Source: Acidobacteriota bacterium
GTDB lineage: Bacteria; Acidobacteriota; Terriglobia; Bryobacterales; Bryobacteraceae
Assembly: GCA_017304135.1 (NCBI GenBank)
Contig: JAFLBB010000011.1
Span: forward strand, 25,872-89,871
Length of the DNA stretch: 64,000 nt
Direction of reading: 5' to 3'
Positions within the stretch are counted from its first letter, which is position 1; each line of letters begins with the position of its first letter. This document shows, piece after piece, positions 9,175 through 18,227 of the stretch. The translations under genes and the position numbers were made by a program. The notes under the pieces are model-generated. The model ran no database searches. It had not been told where the DNA came from and was given only the letters and a program-made list of their open reading frames with translations.

Positions 9175-10584
9175 ATGAAGATCACAAGACGAGCCCTGGC
9201 CGCGGGTTTAGGGGCGGCCCCCGCGGTGACTGCCGCGCCGTCGGCGCCGCCGAACATCCTGTTGGTCTTGAGTGACGACCACAGCTATCCCTATCTCGGG
9301 GCCTATGGGGCAAACTACCTCTCCACTCCCCATCTCGACCGCTTTGCCAGCCAGGGCATGCTCTTCGAGCGCGCCTTCACGGCTGCCCCGCAATGCGTCC
9401 CCTCACGCACCGCGATCATGACCGGACGCTCGCCGGTGAGTTGCCGCATGGGGCGTTTCAACTCGCCGCTGCCGCCTGACGTGTTGACCCTCCCCGAACT
9501 GTTGCGCCAGCGCGGCTACTACACCGGCGTGTGCGGACGCTACTTCCATCTCGACGGGCTCTCCAAGGCTTGGATCACCGAAGTCACGAAGTCGGTCTAC
9601 GACAAGCACGGCCTGCAGAACTGGCACAGACGGGTCGACTACCTGGATTCTAGCGATCAGTCCGAAACTCCGGCCCGCCTCGATGAGTTTCTCTCCAAGG
9701 TCCCGCCAGGCCGGCCGTGGTTCCTGTGGATGAACTACCTTGACCCGCACCACGTGTGGGACGCCGGCGCCGGAAACGTCGATCCCGGCAAGATCAAGTT
9801 GCCCGCCCATCTGCCTGACCTGCCCGGCGTGCGTGGCGACCTGGCGCGGTACTGCGGCGAAGTGGAGCGCATGGACGGGCTGTTTGAGCGAAATCTGGAG
9901 TTGTTGCGCCGGCGCGGTATTGAGGAGAACACCCTGATCGTCTTCATGGGCGACAACGGGATGGCCTTTCCTCACGGCAAGGGTTCGCTTTACGATCCCG
10001 GCTTGCACGTGCCGCTGGCCCTGCGCTGGCCAGGGAAGATCAAACCCGGACGCACACAGTCCCTCATTTCCGGCGAGGACCTTGCGCCGACCCTCATCGA
10101 GGCGGCCGGCGCCAAGCCGCTCCATGAGATGACCGGACGGAGCTTCCTGCGGCTGTTGACGGGTGGATCGTATGAGCCGCGCCGCCATATCTTCGGCGCG
10201 CGGCTGCACCACGGAAACGCACCGTTTTCCGAGAGGACGAAGGCTTCCGGCTTCGATCTGTCGCGCTGCGTGCGCTCCGAACACTGGAAGTTGATCTACA
10301 ACTGCACACCGCTGATGGAATACCAGCCCGTGGACAGCTCCGGCCAGCCCAGTTGGAAGGAGATGGTCGCGGCCCACCAGGCAGGCAAACTCGACCCTAA
10401 GTTTGACCGCGCCTACTTCGGCCGCCGCGACGTGCTGGAACTGTATAACCTCGACCAGGATACTGGCGAGCTACACAATCTCGCCGGCCGGCCGGAACTC
10501 GCCGCCGTCCAGCATGAGCTGATGGTGGCCCTGACGGAGAAGATGATCACGGATTACGACTTCCTCCCGCCGCCGCTCATGTAG
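9175..10584 (+). CDS. secreted sulfatase, second copy in locus
   Basis: A 469-residue sulfatase with a strong AGGAGG just before ATG 9175 and a short RR-containing leader (MKITRRALAAGLGA). The metal-binding DD is in VLSDDHSYPY (D34, D35), the formylglycine signature C-V-P-S-R is at residues 74-78, and GDNG with the downstream GKGSLYD completes the site. C-terminal LYNLDQDTGELHNLAGRPE is a typical sulfatase tail. It differs clearly from the sulfatase at 3928, so it is a second specificity rather than a recent duplicate. It probably acts with the neighbouring TonB receptor on a sulfated polysaccharide. Confidence 0.92.
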   Translation: MKITRRALAAGLGAAPAVTAAPSAPPNILLVLSDDHSYPYLGAYGANYLSTPHLDRFASQGMLFERAFTAAPQCVPSRTAIMTGRSPVSCRMGRFNSPLPPDVLTLPELLRQRGYYTGVCGRYFHLDGLSKAWITEVTKSVYDKHGLQNWHRRVDYLDSSDQSETPARLDEFLSKVPPGRPWFLWMNYLDPHHVWDAGAGNVDPGKIKLPAHLPDLPGVRGDLARYCGEVERMDGLFERNLELLRRRGIEENTLIVFMGDNGMAFPHGKGSLYDPGLHVPLALRWPGKIKPGRTQSLISGEDLAPTLIEAAGAKPLHEMTGRSFLRLLTGGSYEPRRHIFGARLHHGNAPFSERTKASGFDLSRCVRSEHWKLIYNCTPLMEYQPVDSSGQPSWKEMVAAHQAGKLDPKFDRAYFGRRDVLELYNLDQDTGELHNLAGRPELAAVQHELMVALTEKMITDYDFLPPPLM

Positions 10585-10666
10585 CTCCGGACGGCCCCCG
10601 GCCTCGCGGCGGCCTCCGGTTGGTACTCTGAATGACAGCCTTCACACACCACAGCGAGGAGATTGC

Positions 10667-11893
10667 ATGATGAAGAAACTGGTGCGAGCGGTGTTGCTGC
10701 TCACCTTGGCCTCGGCCGCGGGCTGGACCCAAGTCAATGTGGGCGAACAAAAGCCCGAAGCCACGCTGCCGTTCAAGATGACCACAACGGCCACCTTCGG
10801 ACTGCCCTGGAGGATCGCCTTCCTTCCCGATGGACGCATGCTGGTGACCGAAAAGATCGGTCCCATCTGGCTCGTCTCGCCGCAGGGGGAGAAGATCGCC
10901 CCGCTGGGCGGTACGCCTCCCGTCTATTGGCAGGGTCAGAACGGCATGCTCGGCATCTTCGTCTCGCCCCAGTTTGCCAGCGATGAGAGCGTGTATCTCA
11001 CCTACATCGAACCGGGAGAGTACGGCGGCAGCCAGGTGCTGGCGCGGGCCAAGCTCAACACCGGCCGTGTGCCCCGCTTGCAGGACTTGCAGGTGCTGTG
11101 GCGGCAAATGCCGCGCGGCAAGGGCGGCCAGGCGGGCGGGCAGATCGCCTTTTCCCCCGACGGCGAAACCCTGTTCATGAGCGTCGGCGACCGCCAGCGC
11201 ATGACGCCGGCCCAGGACCCCAACCAGCCCGTCGGTAAGATCCTGCGCCTCACCCTGGATGGCAAACCGGCGCCCGGCAACCCGAACTTCGGCAAGACCG
11301 GCGCCGCCACCATTGCCCTCATCGATCCGCCGCGCGACACCGAGCTTGCCAAGACGGCTCCGGTGGTGAGCACTTACACGTTTCCCAGCCCGAACCTGAC
11401 GCCCGCGGAAACCTGGGCGGTTGGCTTTCGCGCCCCCTACGGCTTGGCCATCTCGCCCGCCGGCGAGTTGTGGGAGGTCGAACACGGCCCGCGCGGGGGG
11501 GATGAGCTGAACCTCATCGAGAAGGGCAAGAACTACGGCTGGCCGCTGGTCTCCTACGGCATGAACTACAACGAAGTGCCCATCCCCAGTCACGACACGC
11601 GGCCCGAGTTCACCAAGCCGGCGCTCTATTGGGTGCCCGTGATTGCCCCCGGCAACCTGATGTTTTACCGCGGTAAACAGACCTTCCCGCAGTGGGACGG
11701 CAGCGGCTTCATCAGCGGCCTGGGGAGCCATACGCTCAATCGCATCCTATTTGATGGCAAAGGCGGAGCCAAGCCCGCCGAGCGCTGGGATGTCGGCAAA
11801 CGCATTCGCGATGTCGAACAGGCCCCGGATGGTTCGTTGTGGATGCTCGAAGATGCCAATCCCGGCGCCTTGATTCACGTAACGCCGCAGTGA
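10667..11893 (+). CDS. PQQ-type aldose sugar dehydrogenase (YliI/GSDH family)
   Basis: A 408-residue exported six-bladed propeller protein of the soluble glucose/aldose dehydrogenase family, which oxidises free aldoses to lactones in the periplasm using PQQ. GAGGAG (10656-10661) is 5 bases before ATG 10667, and a signal peptide follows (AVLLLTLASAAGWTQ). Family hallmarks are PWRIAFLPDGRMLVTEK, GGQIAFSPDG, VGDRQR, the conserved EHGPRGGDELN and NYGWPLVSYG, and the C-terminal GSLWMLED. No PQQ synthesis genes are in the window. Its position after the sulfatases fits oxidation of released sugars, but specificity is unknown. Confidence 0.88.
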   Translation: MMKKLVRAVLLLTLASAAGWTQVNVGEQKPEATLPFKMTTTATFGLPWRIAFLPDGRMLVTEKIGPIWLVSPQGEKIAPLGGTPPVYWQGQNGMLGIFVSPQFASDESVYLTYIEPGEYGGSQVLARAKLNTGRVPRLQDLQVLWRQMPRGKGGQAGGQIAFSPDGETLFMSVGDRQRMTPAQDPNQPVGKILRLTLDGKPAPGNPNFGKTGAATIALIDPPRDTELAKTAPVVSTYTFPSPNLTPAETWAVGFRAPYGLAISPAGELWEVEHGPRGGDELNLIEKGKNYGWPLVSYGMNYNEVPIPSHDTRPEFTKPALYWVPVIAPGNLMFYRGKQTFPQWDGSGFISGLGSHTLNRILFDGKGGAKPAERWDVGKRIRDVEQAPDGSLWMLEDANPGALIHVTPQ

Positions 11894-12012
11894 CCGCCGT
11901 GCGCTGGAGTTCGCCACTCGCGGCCTCCGAATGGGGACAGGGTGACCACTGCCGCCGGGTGGGCGAAACCATCCACGTAACGACCAATCGCGGAAATTAA
12001 GGTAAAGACGGA

Positions 12013-12037
12013 GTCTACTCGACCGAAATGAGTAGAC
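12013..12037 (+). promoter_or_regulatory. inverted repeat (RNA hairpin or operator) just before a start codon
   Basis: GTCTACTC (12013-12020) and GAGTAGAC (12030-12037) are perfect 8-base inverted arms around a 9-base loop, and the ATG follows 3 bases later at 12041. As RNA the stem would lie beside the only possible ribosome-binding bases (GACGAG), so it could limit translation. As DNA it could be an operator. Confidence 0.5.
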
Positions 12038-12040
12038 GAG

Positions 12041-13297
12041 ATGCTGACGGCGATCATCGTTGGTGAGAATCCGACACTGGTGCAGTATCTCCGTCAGCTG
12101 ATCGCCGAATTTGGCGACATTTGCGTCTACAAACACATGGACGGAGGGTGCCGGCGCTACGACATCGCGGCCACGCTCTCCTCCTACGAGCCCGACGTCG
12201 CCTTTGTTGAAATCACCGACCTGGAAAAGCCGGACTCGCTGGCTGCGGTGTGCCTGCAGGAATTGCTGCCGGGGCGGCTGCGTACGGTTCTTGTTCCGTT
12301 CGCTAGAGCGCCCCTGCCGGCTTCCTCGGACAGGGCACTGGGTGCGCTGGCCGGGCCCATACTCACGCCTCCGTTCGACGCCGACGAACTGGACCGGGCT
12401 GTGCGGGCTGCTCTGCGCCGGAAGGCGTCCAAAGTAGCCTCTCTGGTGCTTGCCGTTCTGCCGGCCAAACCGGGGGATGGGGCCAGCACGCTGGCCATCA
12501 ACCTCGCCGGCGCCGCCGTGAATACGTTCGGCAAGAAAACGCTCTACATCGAAGCCGATCTGCGTTCCGGGGCAATCTGCTACAGGCTCAATCTTCAGCC
12601 GCGTTTTCCGGCTGGCGACATCTTCGTCAACGCGGGCAGTTTGATGGAAGGGTGGAGCGGCGCCGTCAGCCCCAGCCATGGCATCGACATTCTGCCCACG
12701 GGCGGCTCGCCGCAAACGCTCCGTGGTGCGCGTTGGGATTTTTACCGTCTGCTGCGATTTGCCCGGGAGCAATACGAAGTAGTCGTGGTGGACCTGCCGG
12801 CCGCCATCGACGAAGTCGCTGAATCGGTGATCGCCGAGGCCGACCGTGTGGTGATGGTGTGTACGCCGGAAACTTCCTCGCTTGGTCTGATTTCCCGGCG
12901 CGTGCGGGATTTGGAAGCCGGCGGGACGCGTCATGGGCATCTGCGGCTGCTGGTGAACCGCTACGCCGCGGGCGACCCGGCTCCCAGCGAAATGGCCCGC
13001 ATGGCCCGGCGCGAGGTGACCGCAGTCCTGCCCGAGGACGTCGGGGCCGTGAAAACCTCTTGCCGTGCCAGCACGCTGCTCAGCCCTGACTCGCGCCTGC
13101 AAATGGGCATCCTGGATCTGGCCGGAGCTTTGCTGCAAATGGAAGCGCCCGGGTGCTCGGTCACGCTACTCGACCGCCTGAAACGGACCGTCCGGCAGTT
13201 AGTGGGCAACCACTCCCAGCCTGGCGGCACTACCTCAGCAATCAACTGGAATGTGGAGCAGAACAGTGTCGTATGTGATCTTCGCGGTAGAAGATAA
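12041..13297 (+). CDS. CpaE/MinD-like ATPase with N-terminal receiver-like domain
   Basis: A 418-residue cytoplasmic protein. Residues 1-125 resemble a degenerate receiver domain (LTAIIVGENPTLVQYLRQLI ... ELDRAVRAAL). Residues about 134-390 are a ParA/MinD-type ATPase with a CpaE-like deviant Walker A, AKPGDGASTLAINLA. It keeps a leading Lys but lacks the usual P-loop Lys. Other elements are LYIEADLRSG and VVVVDLPAAIDEV. CpaE proteins localise type IV/Flp pilus machinery, but no pilus genes are seen here. It overlaps the next gene, a response regulator, and precedes the kaiC-kaiB-kinase set, so a signalling role is likely. Exact partner unknown. Confidence 0.8.
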   Translation: MLTAIIVGENPTLVQYLRQLIAEFGDICVYKHMDGGCRRYDIAATLSSYEPDVAFVEITDLEKPDSLAAVCLQELLPGRLRTVLVPFARAPLPASSDRALGALAGPILTPPFDADELDRAVRAALRRKASKVASLVLAVLPAKPGDGASTLAINLAGAAVNTFGKKTLYIEADLRSGAICYRLNLQPRFPAGDIFVNAGSLMEGWSGAVSPSHGIDILPTGGSPQTLRGARWDFYRLLRFAREQYEVVVVDLPAAIDEVAESVIAEADRVVMVCTPETSSLGLISRRVRDLEAGGTRHGHLRLLVNRYAAGDPAPSEMARMARREVTAVLPEDVGAVKTSCRASTLLSPDSRLQMGILDLAGALLQMEAPGCSVTLLDRLKRTVRQLVGNHSQPGGTTSAINWNVEQNSVVCDLRGRR

Positions 13298-13643
13298 TCC
13301 GATCGCCGGCGAGATCGTCCAAACCGCTCTGGAGAGCCGCGGCCATTCCGTGGCGCTCGTATCGACTGGGCGCAACGCCATTGAGTGGCTGTCCAACAAC
13401 CAGTGCCACCTCATCCTGTTGGACCTGATGCTTCCCGACGCCGATGGGGGGCAACTTGTGGAGGTCCTCCGCAGGCTGCCCAACGGAGCCGGTATCCCCA
13501 TCCTGGCCTTTTCGGCCTTCGCCTCCAAGCTCGCCGACCTCCGCCGCAGCGGGGCCCCGTTTGACGGCTACATTGCCAAGCCCGTTGAACCCGAAGATCT
13601 GATCCGCATCGTTGAGCAACATCTTCATCCGGCCGCGGTGTAA
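13266..13643 (+). CDS. single-domain response regulator (CheY-like)
   Basis: A receiver domain without an output domain, about 125 residues. Start is uncertain: GTG 13266 has GGAG 7 bases upstream and is preferred to ATG 13251. Either start overlaps the end of the CpaE-like gene, indicating translational coupling. The phosphorylation pocket is complete: acidic pair in FAVEDN, phosphoacceptor Asp in LILLDLMLPDADGG, Ser in ILAFSAF and Lys in GYIAKPVEPEDL. It could receive phosphate from the histidine kinase at 16106, or regulate the CpaE-like protein. Both are inference from proximity. Confidence 0.85.
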   Translation: MSYVIFAVEDNPIAGEIVQTALESRGHSVALVSTGRNAIEWLSNNQCHLILLDLMLPDADGGQLVEVLRRLPNGAGIPILAFSAFASKLADLRRSGAPFDGYIAKPVEPEDLIRIVEQHLHPAAV

Positions 13644-13967
13644 GCAGGAAATGCCACCACGGTCGAAGGGAACAGCGAGTCGAGCCGCGCGTACAGGTAC
13701 GTCTCGGTCGCGGTCGTCCCCATTCGGGACCGCATGAACGTGATTGAGGGACGCGTACTTGCTGGGACAGTATGTCGGGGACCAGTTTCGATCGCAACGC
13801 CGCAGGCTGGCGGCGTCACTCTCCTCCCGGCAGCCAGTTGCTCACGGACCTTCCAGGTCAGCATCTCAACGCGCGGGCCTGTCCGAGCAGCCGGCTTTGC
13901 CTGGCGGTCCGCTTGTGCCGGGGAAACACCCTGAGAGAAGTCCCTCGGGAAATGACCTCTTATATAT
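13644..13967. other. 324-base intergenic region upstream of kaiC
   Basis: No convincing gene is visible on either strand; short open frames here lack motifs and ribosome-binding sites. The last bases, CTTATATATATGG (from 13959), are AT-rich and contain a -10-like TATATA directly next to the kaiC start. It probably holds the promoter of the kai genes, but no clear -35 box was found. Confidence 0.5.
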
Positions 13968-15752
13968 ATGGTCGCCCGAGTTGGTTCCCGAATAAAGGAT
14001 CAAATAGTCAGATTTTCAGGCAAGCGGAAGGCCAAAGACCATCCGGCTCCGCCGACGAAGTGCCCTACCGGCATCCGAGGCCTGGACGAACTCACCGCTG
14101 GAGGCTTGCCTAAAGGGCGACCCACCCTGGTTTGTGGCGGCGCCGGTTGTGGCAAGACCCTACTAGCGGTGGAGTTCCTGGTTCGAGGAGCTACGCAGTA
14201 TGACGAGCCGGGCGTCCTGGTGGTCTTTGAGGAGTCGGCACAGGACGTAGCCAGCAATGTCGCCTCATTGGGCTTGGACCTCGACGATCTCGTTGCGCGG
14301 AAACTTTTGCGGATCGACTACATCCGCATTGATCCGGTGGCCCCGATTGAGAGTGGCGATTACAGCCTGGAGGGGCTCTTCGTCCGCATCAAGTCCGCCA
14401 TCGACGAGGTGGGCGCCAAACGTATCGCGCTGGACTCGATCGAGAATCTGTTCGGCACCTCCACCAGCGATTTCCTGGTCCGCAGCGAGTTGCGACGTCT
14501 CTTTGCCTGGCTGAAGGATCTGGGATTGACAGCGATCATCACGGGCGAGCGCGGTGAGGGCGAACTGACGCGCCGCGGCATTGAGGAATACGTCTCTGAC
14601 TGCGTGATCCTTCTCGACCATCGCGTCTCCGAACAAATGGCGACCCGCCGGCTGAGGGTGGTGAAGTACCGCGGCTCGCGGCATGGAACCAACGAATACC
14701 CCTTCATGATCGACGACCGTGGCATTGTGGTGGTGCCGCTCACCTCGCTCCAACTGGAACAGCCTGTTTGCAACGACTTCGTCTCCACCGGCCTGCCGCA
14801 GTTGGACGAAATGCTGGGGGGGCGGGGCTACTACAGCGGCAGCACCGTGCTGATTTCGGGTTGTTCGGGAACGGGCAAGACAAGTCTGGCGTCTTCCTTT
14901 GTCAACCACGCCTGCCGCCAGGGCAGCCGCGCGCTTTACTTCGCCTACGAGGAGTCGGCGCATCAGATCCAGCGCGGGATGAGCTCCATCGGCCTCGAAC
15001 TGGAGAAGTGGGTCCGCCTGGGGCGCCTTCGCTTCCACTGTGTCCGCCCCCACTACTGCGGTCTGGAGATGCATCTGGCCGCGCTGCATAACGCGATCCT
15101 CGAATTCGATCCGCAGGTGGTGGTGATGGACCCGGCCACGGACCTGTCCGTGATCGGTACGGAGATTGAGGTGCGCTCCACGCTGACGCGGATCATCGAT
15201 TTCTGCAAGTCGCGCGGTCTCACAGCCGTCATCACCGCTTTGCATCACGATGTCCGCTCGGAAGCGGCTTCCTCGGTGGGAATCTCCTCGCTGATCGACA
15301 CCTGGATCGAGGTTCGCGACGTGGAACAAATTGGGGAAAGAAACCGGGCGATCTACGTGCGGAAGGCCCGCGGGATCGCTCATTCCAACCAGGTCCGCGA
15401 GTTCCTCATCACCAGCAAAGGCCTGCGGCTGGTGGATGTCTGTATCGGGCCGGAGGGTCTGTTAACCGGGTCGGCGCGGGCCAGCTATGAAGAGCACCTG
15501 GCCGGTGAACAGGCGGTCATGCGCCGGCGCACGGAAACGATGTCGAAGGAGTTGCTCTTGCGGGAGGAGATCCTCTCTTCCCGCATCGCCGCCCTGAAGT
15601 CGGAGTTCGAATCCGAGCGTTCCCGGATGGAAACCGAATTTGCGTTTCTGGCCTGGCAGGAAGAGACCAATCGTAGTTCCCGGGATGCCGTCGCCCAAAC
15701 CCGGACCCGGGCCGGCGGCCATATTCTGGACGCATCAAAGGAGATGGAATGA
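13968..15752 (+). CDS. kaiC: KaiC-like two-domain RecA-family ATPase/autokinase
   Basis: A 594-residue protein with two KaiC domains. CI has Walker A GGAGCGKT (residues 57-64) and a catalytic EE pair (VVFEES, E88-E89). CII has GCSGTGKT (298-305) and YFAYEES. The cyanobacterial autophosphorylation pair S431/T432 aligns with Ser440-Ser441 in GISSLIDTW, with Ser435 at the T426 position, so an autokinase cycle is plausible. A charged coiled-coil tail of about 90 residues (SYEEHLAGEQ ... ETEFAFLAWQEE) is added. No KaiA is present, as usual outside cyanobacteria. The start has no clear ribosome-binding site. The stop overlaps kaiB by 4 bases (ATGA). Confidence 0.92.
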   Translation: MVARVGSRIKDQIVRFSGKRKAKDHPAPPTKCPTGIRGLDELTAGGLPKGRPTLVCGGAGCGKTLLAVEFLVRGATQYDEPGVLVVFEESAQDVASNVASLGLDLDDLVARKLLRIDYIRIDPVAPIESGDYSLEGLFVRIKSAIDEVGAKRIALDSIENLFGTSTSDFLVRSELRRLFAWLKDLGLTAIITGERGEGELTRRGIEEYVSDCVILLDHRVSEQMATRRLRVVKYRGSRHGTNEYPFMIDDRGIVVVPLTSLQLEQPVCNDFVSTGLPQLDEMLGGRGYYSGSTVLISGCSGTGKTSLASSFVNHACRQGSRALYFAYEESAHQIQRGMSSIGLELEKWVRLGRLRFHCVRPHYCGLEMHLAALHNAILEFDPQVVVMDPATDLSVIGTEIEVRSTLTRIIDFCKSRGLTAVITALHHDVRSEAASSVGISSLIDTWIEVRDVEQIGERNRAIYVRKARGIAHSNQVREFLITSKGLRLVDVCIGPEGLLTGSARASYEEHLAGEQAVMRRRTETMSKELLLREEILSSRIAALKSEFESERSRMETEFAFLAWQEETNRSSRDAVAQTRTRAGGHILDASKEME

Positions 15753-16105
15753 TCAGGAAACCGCCCGCTTCCGGCAAAAGAGCCCGGCGCGGCGTCGCGC
15801 CACCGGAAACGCCGAAAACCCCTGAGGCTCCCCGCTATCTGCTGCGTTTGTACGTAGCCGGCCTCACCGCCCACTCCACCATGGCTTTGGCCAATCTCAA
15901 GGCCGTCTGCGAGTCGCACCTCAAGGGACGTTACGACCTGGAGGTATGCGACATCTACCAGCAGCCGGAACTGGCCCGGAGGGAACAGGTGGTTGCCGTG
16001 CCTACGCTGATCCGCAGGTTGCCGCCGCCGGTGCGCCGCGTCATCGGCGACATGTCGCGCGAAGACCGAGTCCTTATTGGGCTCGACATCCTGCCGGAGA
16101 TGTAA
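15749..16105 (+). CDS. kaiB: KaiB-like clock protein
   Basis: A 118-residue thioredoxin-like fold protein matching KaiB from residue 29: YLLRLYVAGLTAHSTMALANL, then YDLEVCDIYQQPELARREQV, VAVPTLIRRLPPPVRRVIGD and RVLIGLDILPEM. A basic, proline-rich extension of about 28 residues precedes the domain. KaiB binds KaiC in the phosphorylated state and, in cyanobacteria, switches fold. The 4-base ATGA overlap with kaiC and the immediate start of the kinase after its TAA show a tight operon. Confidence 0.92.
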   Translation: MIRKPPASGKRARRGVAPPETPKTPEAPRYLLRLYVAGLTAHSTMALANLKAVCESHLKGRYDLEVCDIYQQPELARREQVVAVPTLIRRLPPPVRRVIGDMSREDRVLIGLDILPEM

Positions 16106-18076
16106 ATGGCCAAGGCGGCACGGCTCGATTCCCGCGCGGCGTCTCCACCCCTCAGTGCGCCGGGTGGGCTCGCCGATGTGATTGCCGCCATCGCCGCCGG
16201 CGAGGTAGATGCCCTGGTTCTGCGCACACCGGCCGGCGAGCAGATCTTCTCCGCGGTCACCGAGGAGCATCCCTACCGCGTACTTGTGGAGGCGATGCAG
16301 GAGGGCGCCCTCACGCTGACCCGCGAGAGCATGGTTGTCTATGCCAACTCCGCGTTTGCTGCACTGGTGGGACAGGGCCTGGAAACGGTGATTGGCAGCA
16401 ACTTCAAGCGTTTCGTCTGCCGCCGGGACGCGGCCAGGATCGAGGGCTTGCTGCATGAGGCCGGTACGGCTCCCACCCGCGCCGAGATCTCGCTCCAGGC
16501 CCCCTCGGGCCCTTGCGTGCCGGCCCAAATCTCCATCCAGTCGCTGCCCGGCCGGACACCGGAAAGGTTTTGCGCCGTGGTTACCGACCTCAGTGCCGTG
16601 GAGGTAAACCACCAATCACAAGCACGCCTGGCCTCGATTGTGGAAACCTCCTCGGATGCCATTGCCAGCGTGCTTCTGGATGGAACAGTCCTCAGTTGGA
16701 ATCGCGGCGCGGAGAGCCTGCTTGGCTATGCGGCCAGCGAGATCATCGGGCGGCCGGTGCTGGCCCTCCTGCCGGGCCGGGCACGCGGGCAGTTTCAGGC
16801 CATGCTGGAGCGGACGGCCCGGGGCGAAGCGGTTGCCACACTGGAGACCGCGGCGATCCGTGAAGACGGCCTGGAAATCGAAGTCCTGCTCACGCTGTCG
16901 CCCGTCCACGACCGCGAGGGAAAGGTGGTGGCCGCCAGCGCGATTGCCCGCGATTTCACGGAGCGGCGCAGGGCGCACCGGCGCTTGCTCAGCGTGTTGG
17001 AATCGGCGCCCGACGCCATTGTTGTTGTCGACCTTGCGGGCCTCGTGGTGATGGTGAACACCCAGGCTGAGACGCTGTTTGGCTCACGCCGCGACCAACT
17101 CATCGGGCTCCCGCTGACATCGCTGCTCTCCCACGATTTCAGCGAGCAGTTCGCGGAGTGGCTCCGATTGGGGCCGCGGAAGGTCTGGCCGGGCAGCCAT
17201 CGGGAATTCACGGTCTTGCGTGGCGGCGGCAGTTTGCCCGCCGAGATCTCCATCGGCACTGTGGAAACCGGCGACGGAATCCTGCTCTGCGCCACGCTGC
17301 GCGACGTCAGCGAGCGGAGGCTCTTCCAAAGCGCCTTGCAGGAAAGGAACCTCCAACTGGAGGAAGCCCTTCTGGCCAAGGATCGTTTCCTTGCCGCTAT
17401 GTCGCATGAGCTCCGTACCCCGCTGACGGCCATCGTCGGCCTCACGGGCCTGCTGCTGATGAAGACCGCGGGACCGCTGCAGGAGGCCCAGGTCCGCCAC
17501 CTGGAGCGGATCCTTGGCAGCAGCCGACACCTGAAGACGCTCATCAGCGATTTGCTCGACCTGGCGCGGCTGGAATCAGGAAACGCGACTCTGCAGATCG
17601 AACCGGTCGCCTGCAACGAAGTGCTGGAAGAAGTGTTGCAGGACCTGTCCTCCCAGGCCGAGCACAAGGGCCTGGCGCTGGCGGCAGGAAGCTCCTGTGG
17701 CAGTGTGACCCTGCATACCGACCGGCGCTACCTGCGCCAGATCCTGTCAAATCTGGTGGGCAACTCCGTCAAGTACACCAACCAGGGAGAAGTTGTCGTC
17801 TCTGTCCGTCAGGAGAACGACGGTCGGCGCGACCTGGTTCAATTCGCGGTTCGCGATACCGGCGTCGGCATCTGTGCGGAGGACCTCACCCGGCTGTTTT
17901 CTGAGTTCTGGCGCGCCCAAAGCGCCACTGGGGGCCGCAGCGAAGGAACCGGTATCGGACTGTACCTCAGCCAGCGCCTCGCATCTTTGTTGGGCGGCCG
18001 GATTACCGTCGACAGCGAACCAGGCCGCGGCAGCACGTTCACGCTGAGCCTCCCCCAGCAGGTGCACACCGGCTGA
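16106..18076 (+). CDS. PAS-domain sensor histidine kinase linked to KaiBC
   Basis: A soluble-looking 656-residue kinase with no transmembrane segments. Three PAS domains are visible, at about residues 50-170 (EAMQEGALTLTRESMVVYAN), 172-290 (ETSSDAIASVLLDGTVLSWN) and 292-410 (ESAPDAIVVVDLAGLVVMVN). The HisKA box AMSHELRTPLTAIVG has phosphorylated His434, and the HATPase part has LVGNSVKYTNQG, DTGVGI and GTGIGLYLSQ. It begins directly after the kaiB stop, with GGAGATG inside the end of kaiB. In cyanobacteria, SasA/CikA kinases read out KaiBC, so this kinase is a natural output partner. The response regulator at 13266 is the nearest target candidate. Confidence 0.92.
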   Translation: MAKAARLDSRAASPPLSAPGGLADVIAAIAAGEVDALVLRTPAGEQIFSAVTEEHPYRVLVEAMQEGALTLTRESMVVYANSAFAALVGQGLETVIGSNFKRFVCRRDAARIEGLLHEAGTAPTRAEISLQAPSGPCVPAQISIQSLPGRTPERFCAVVTDLSAVEVNHQSQARLASIVETSSDAIASVLLDGTVLSWNRGAESLLGYAASEIIGRPVLALLPGRARGQFQAMLERTARGEAVATLETAAIREDGLEIEVLLTLSPVHDREGKVVAASAIARDFTERRRAHRRLLSVLESAPDAIVVVDLAGLVVMVNTQAETLFGSRRDQLIGLPLTSLLSHDFSEQFAEWLRLGPRKVWPGSHREFTVLRGGGSLPAEISIGTVETGDGILLCATLRDVSERRLFQSALQERNLQLEEALLAKDRFLAAMSHELRTPLTAIVGLTGLLLMKTAGPLQEAQVRHLERILGSSRHLKTLISDLLDLARLESGNATLQIEPVACNEVLEEVLQDLSSQAEHKGLALAAGSSCGSVTLHTDRRYLRQILSNLVGNSVKYTNQGEVVVSVRQENDGRRDLVQFAVRDTGVGICAEDLTRLFSEFWRAQSATGGRSEGTGIGLYLSQRLASLLGGRITVDSEPGRGSTFTLSLPQQVHTG

Positions 18077-18091
18077 ATCTTCTCCCTATCT

Positions 18092-18107
18092 GCCGGGCCA
18101 GCCCGGC
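18092..18107. terminator. GC-rich hairpin between convergent genes
   Basis: GCCGGGC (18092-18098) and GCCCGGC (18101-18107) form a 7-base stem between the kinase gene and the convergent VOC gene; a second stem, CGGCTG/CAGCCG, follows. There is no T-tract on either side, so a bidirectional terminator role is only a guess from position. Confidence 0.3.
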
Positions 18108-18227
18108 TGCAGCCCGCAGGCTTCAGCCGGAGTATTCGTCGCGACGCGCCCGCCGCCGGGTCCGCAGCCTAGGTAGTTCCGCCTCTAAGGGGACAGCCCC
18201 GCACAGGGTGCGCCAATTCCCGGCCTG

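Noticed and set aside
13625..13864. Minus-strand 79-codon frame that slightly recalls a recombinase fragment
   Set aside because: No catalytic Arg-His-Arg-Tyr pattern could be placed, and the region has no repeats or att-like ends.
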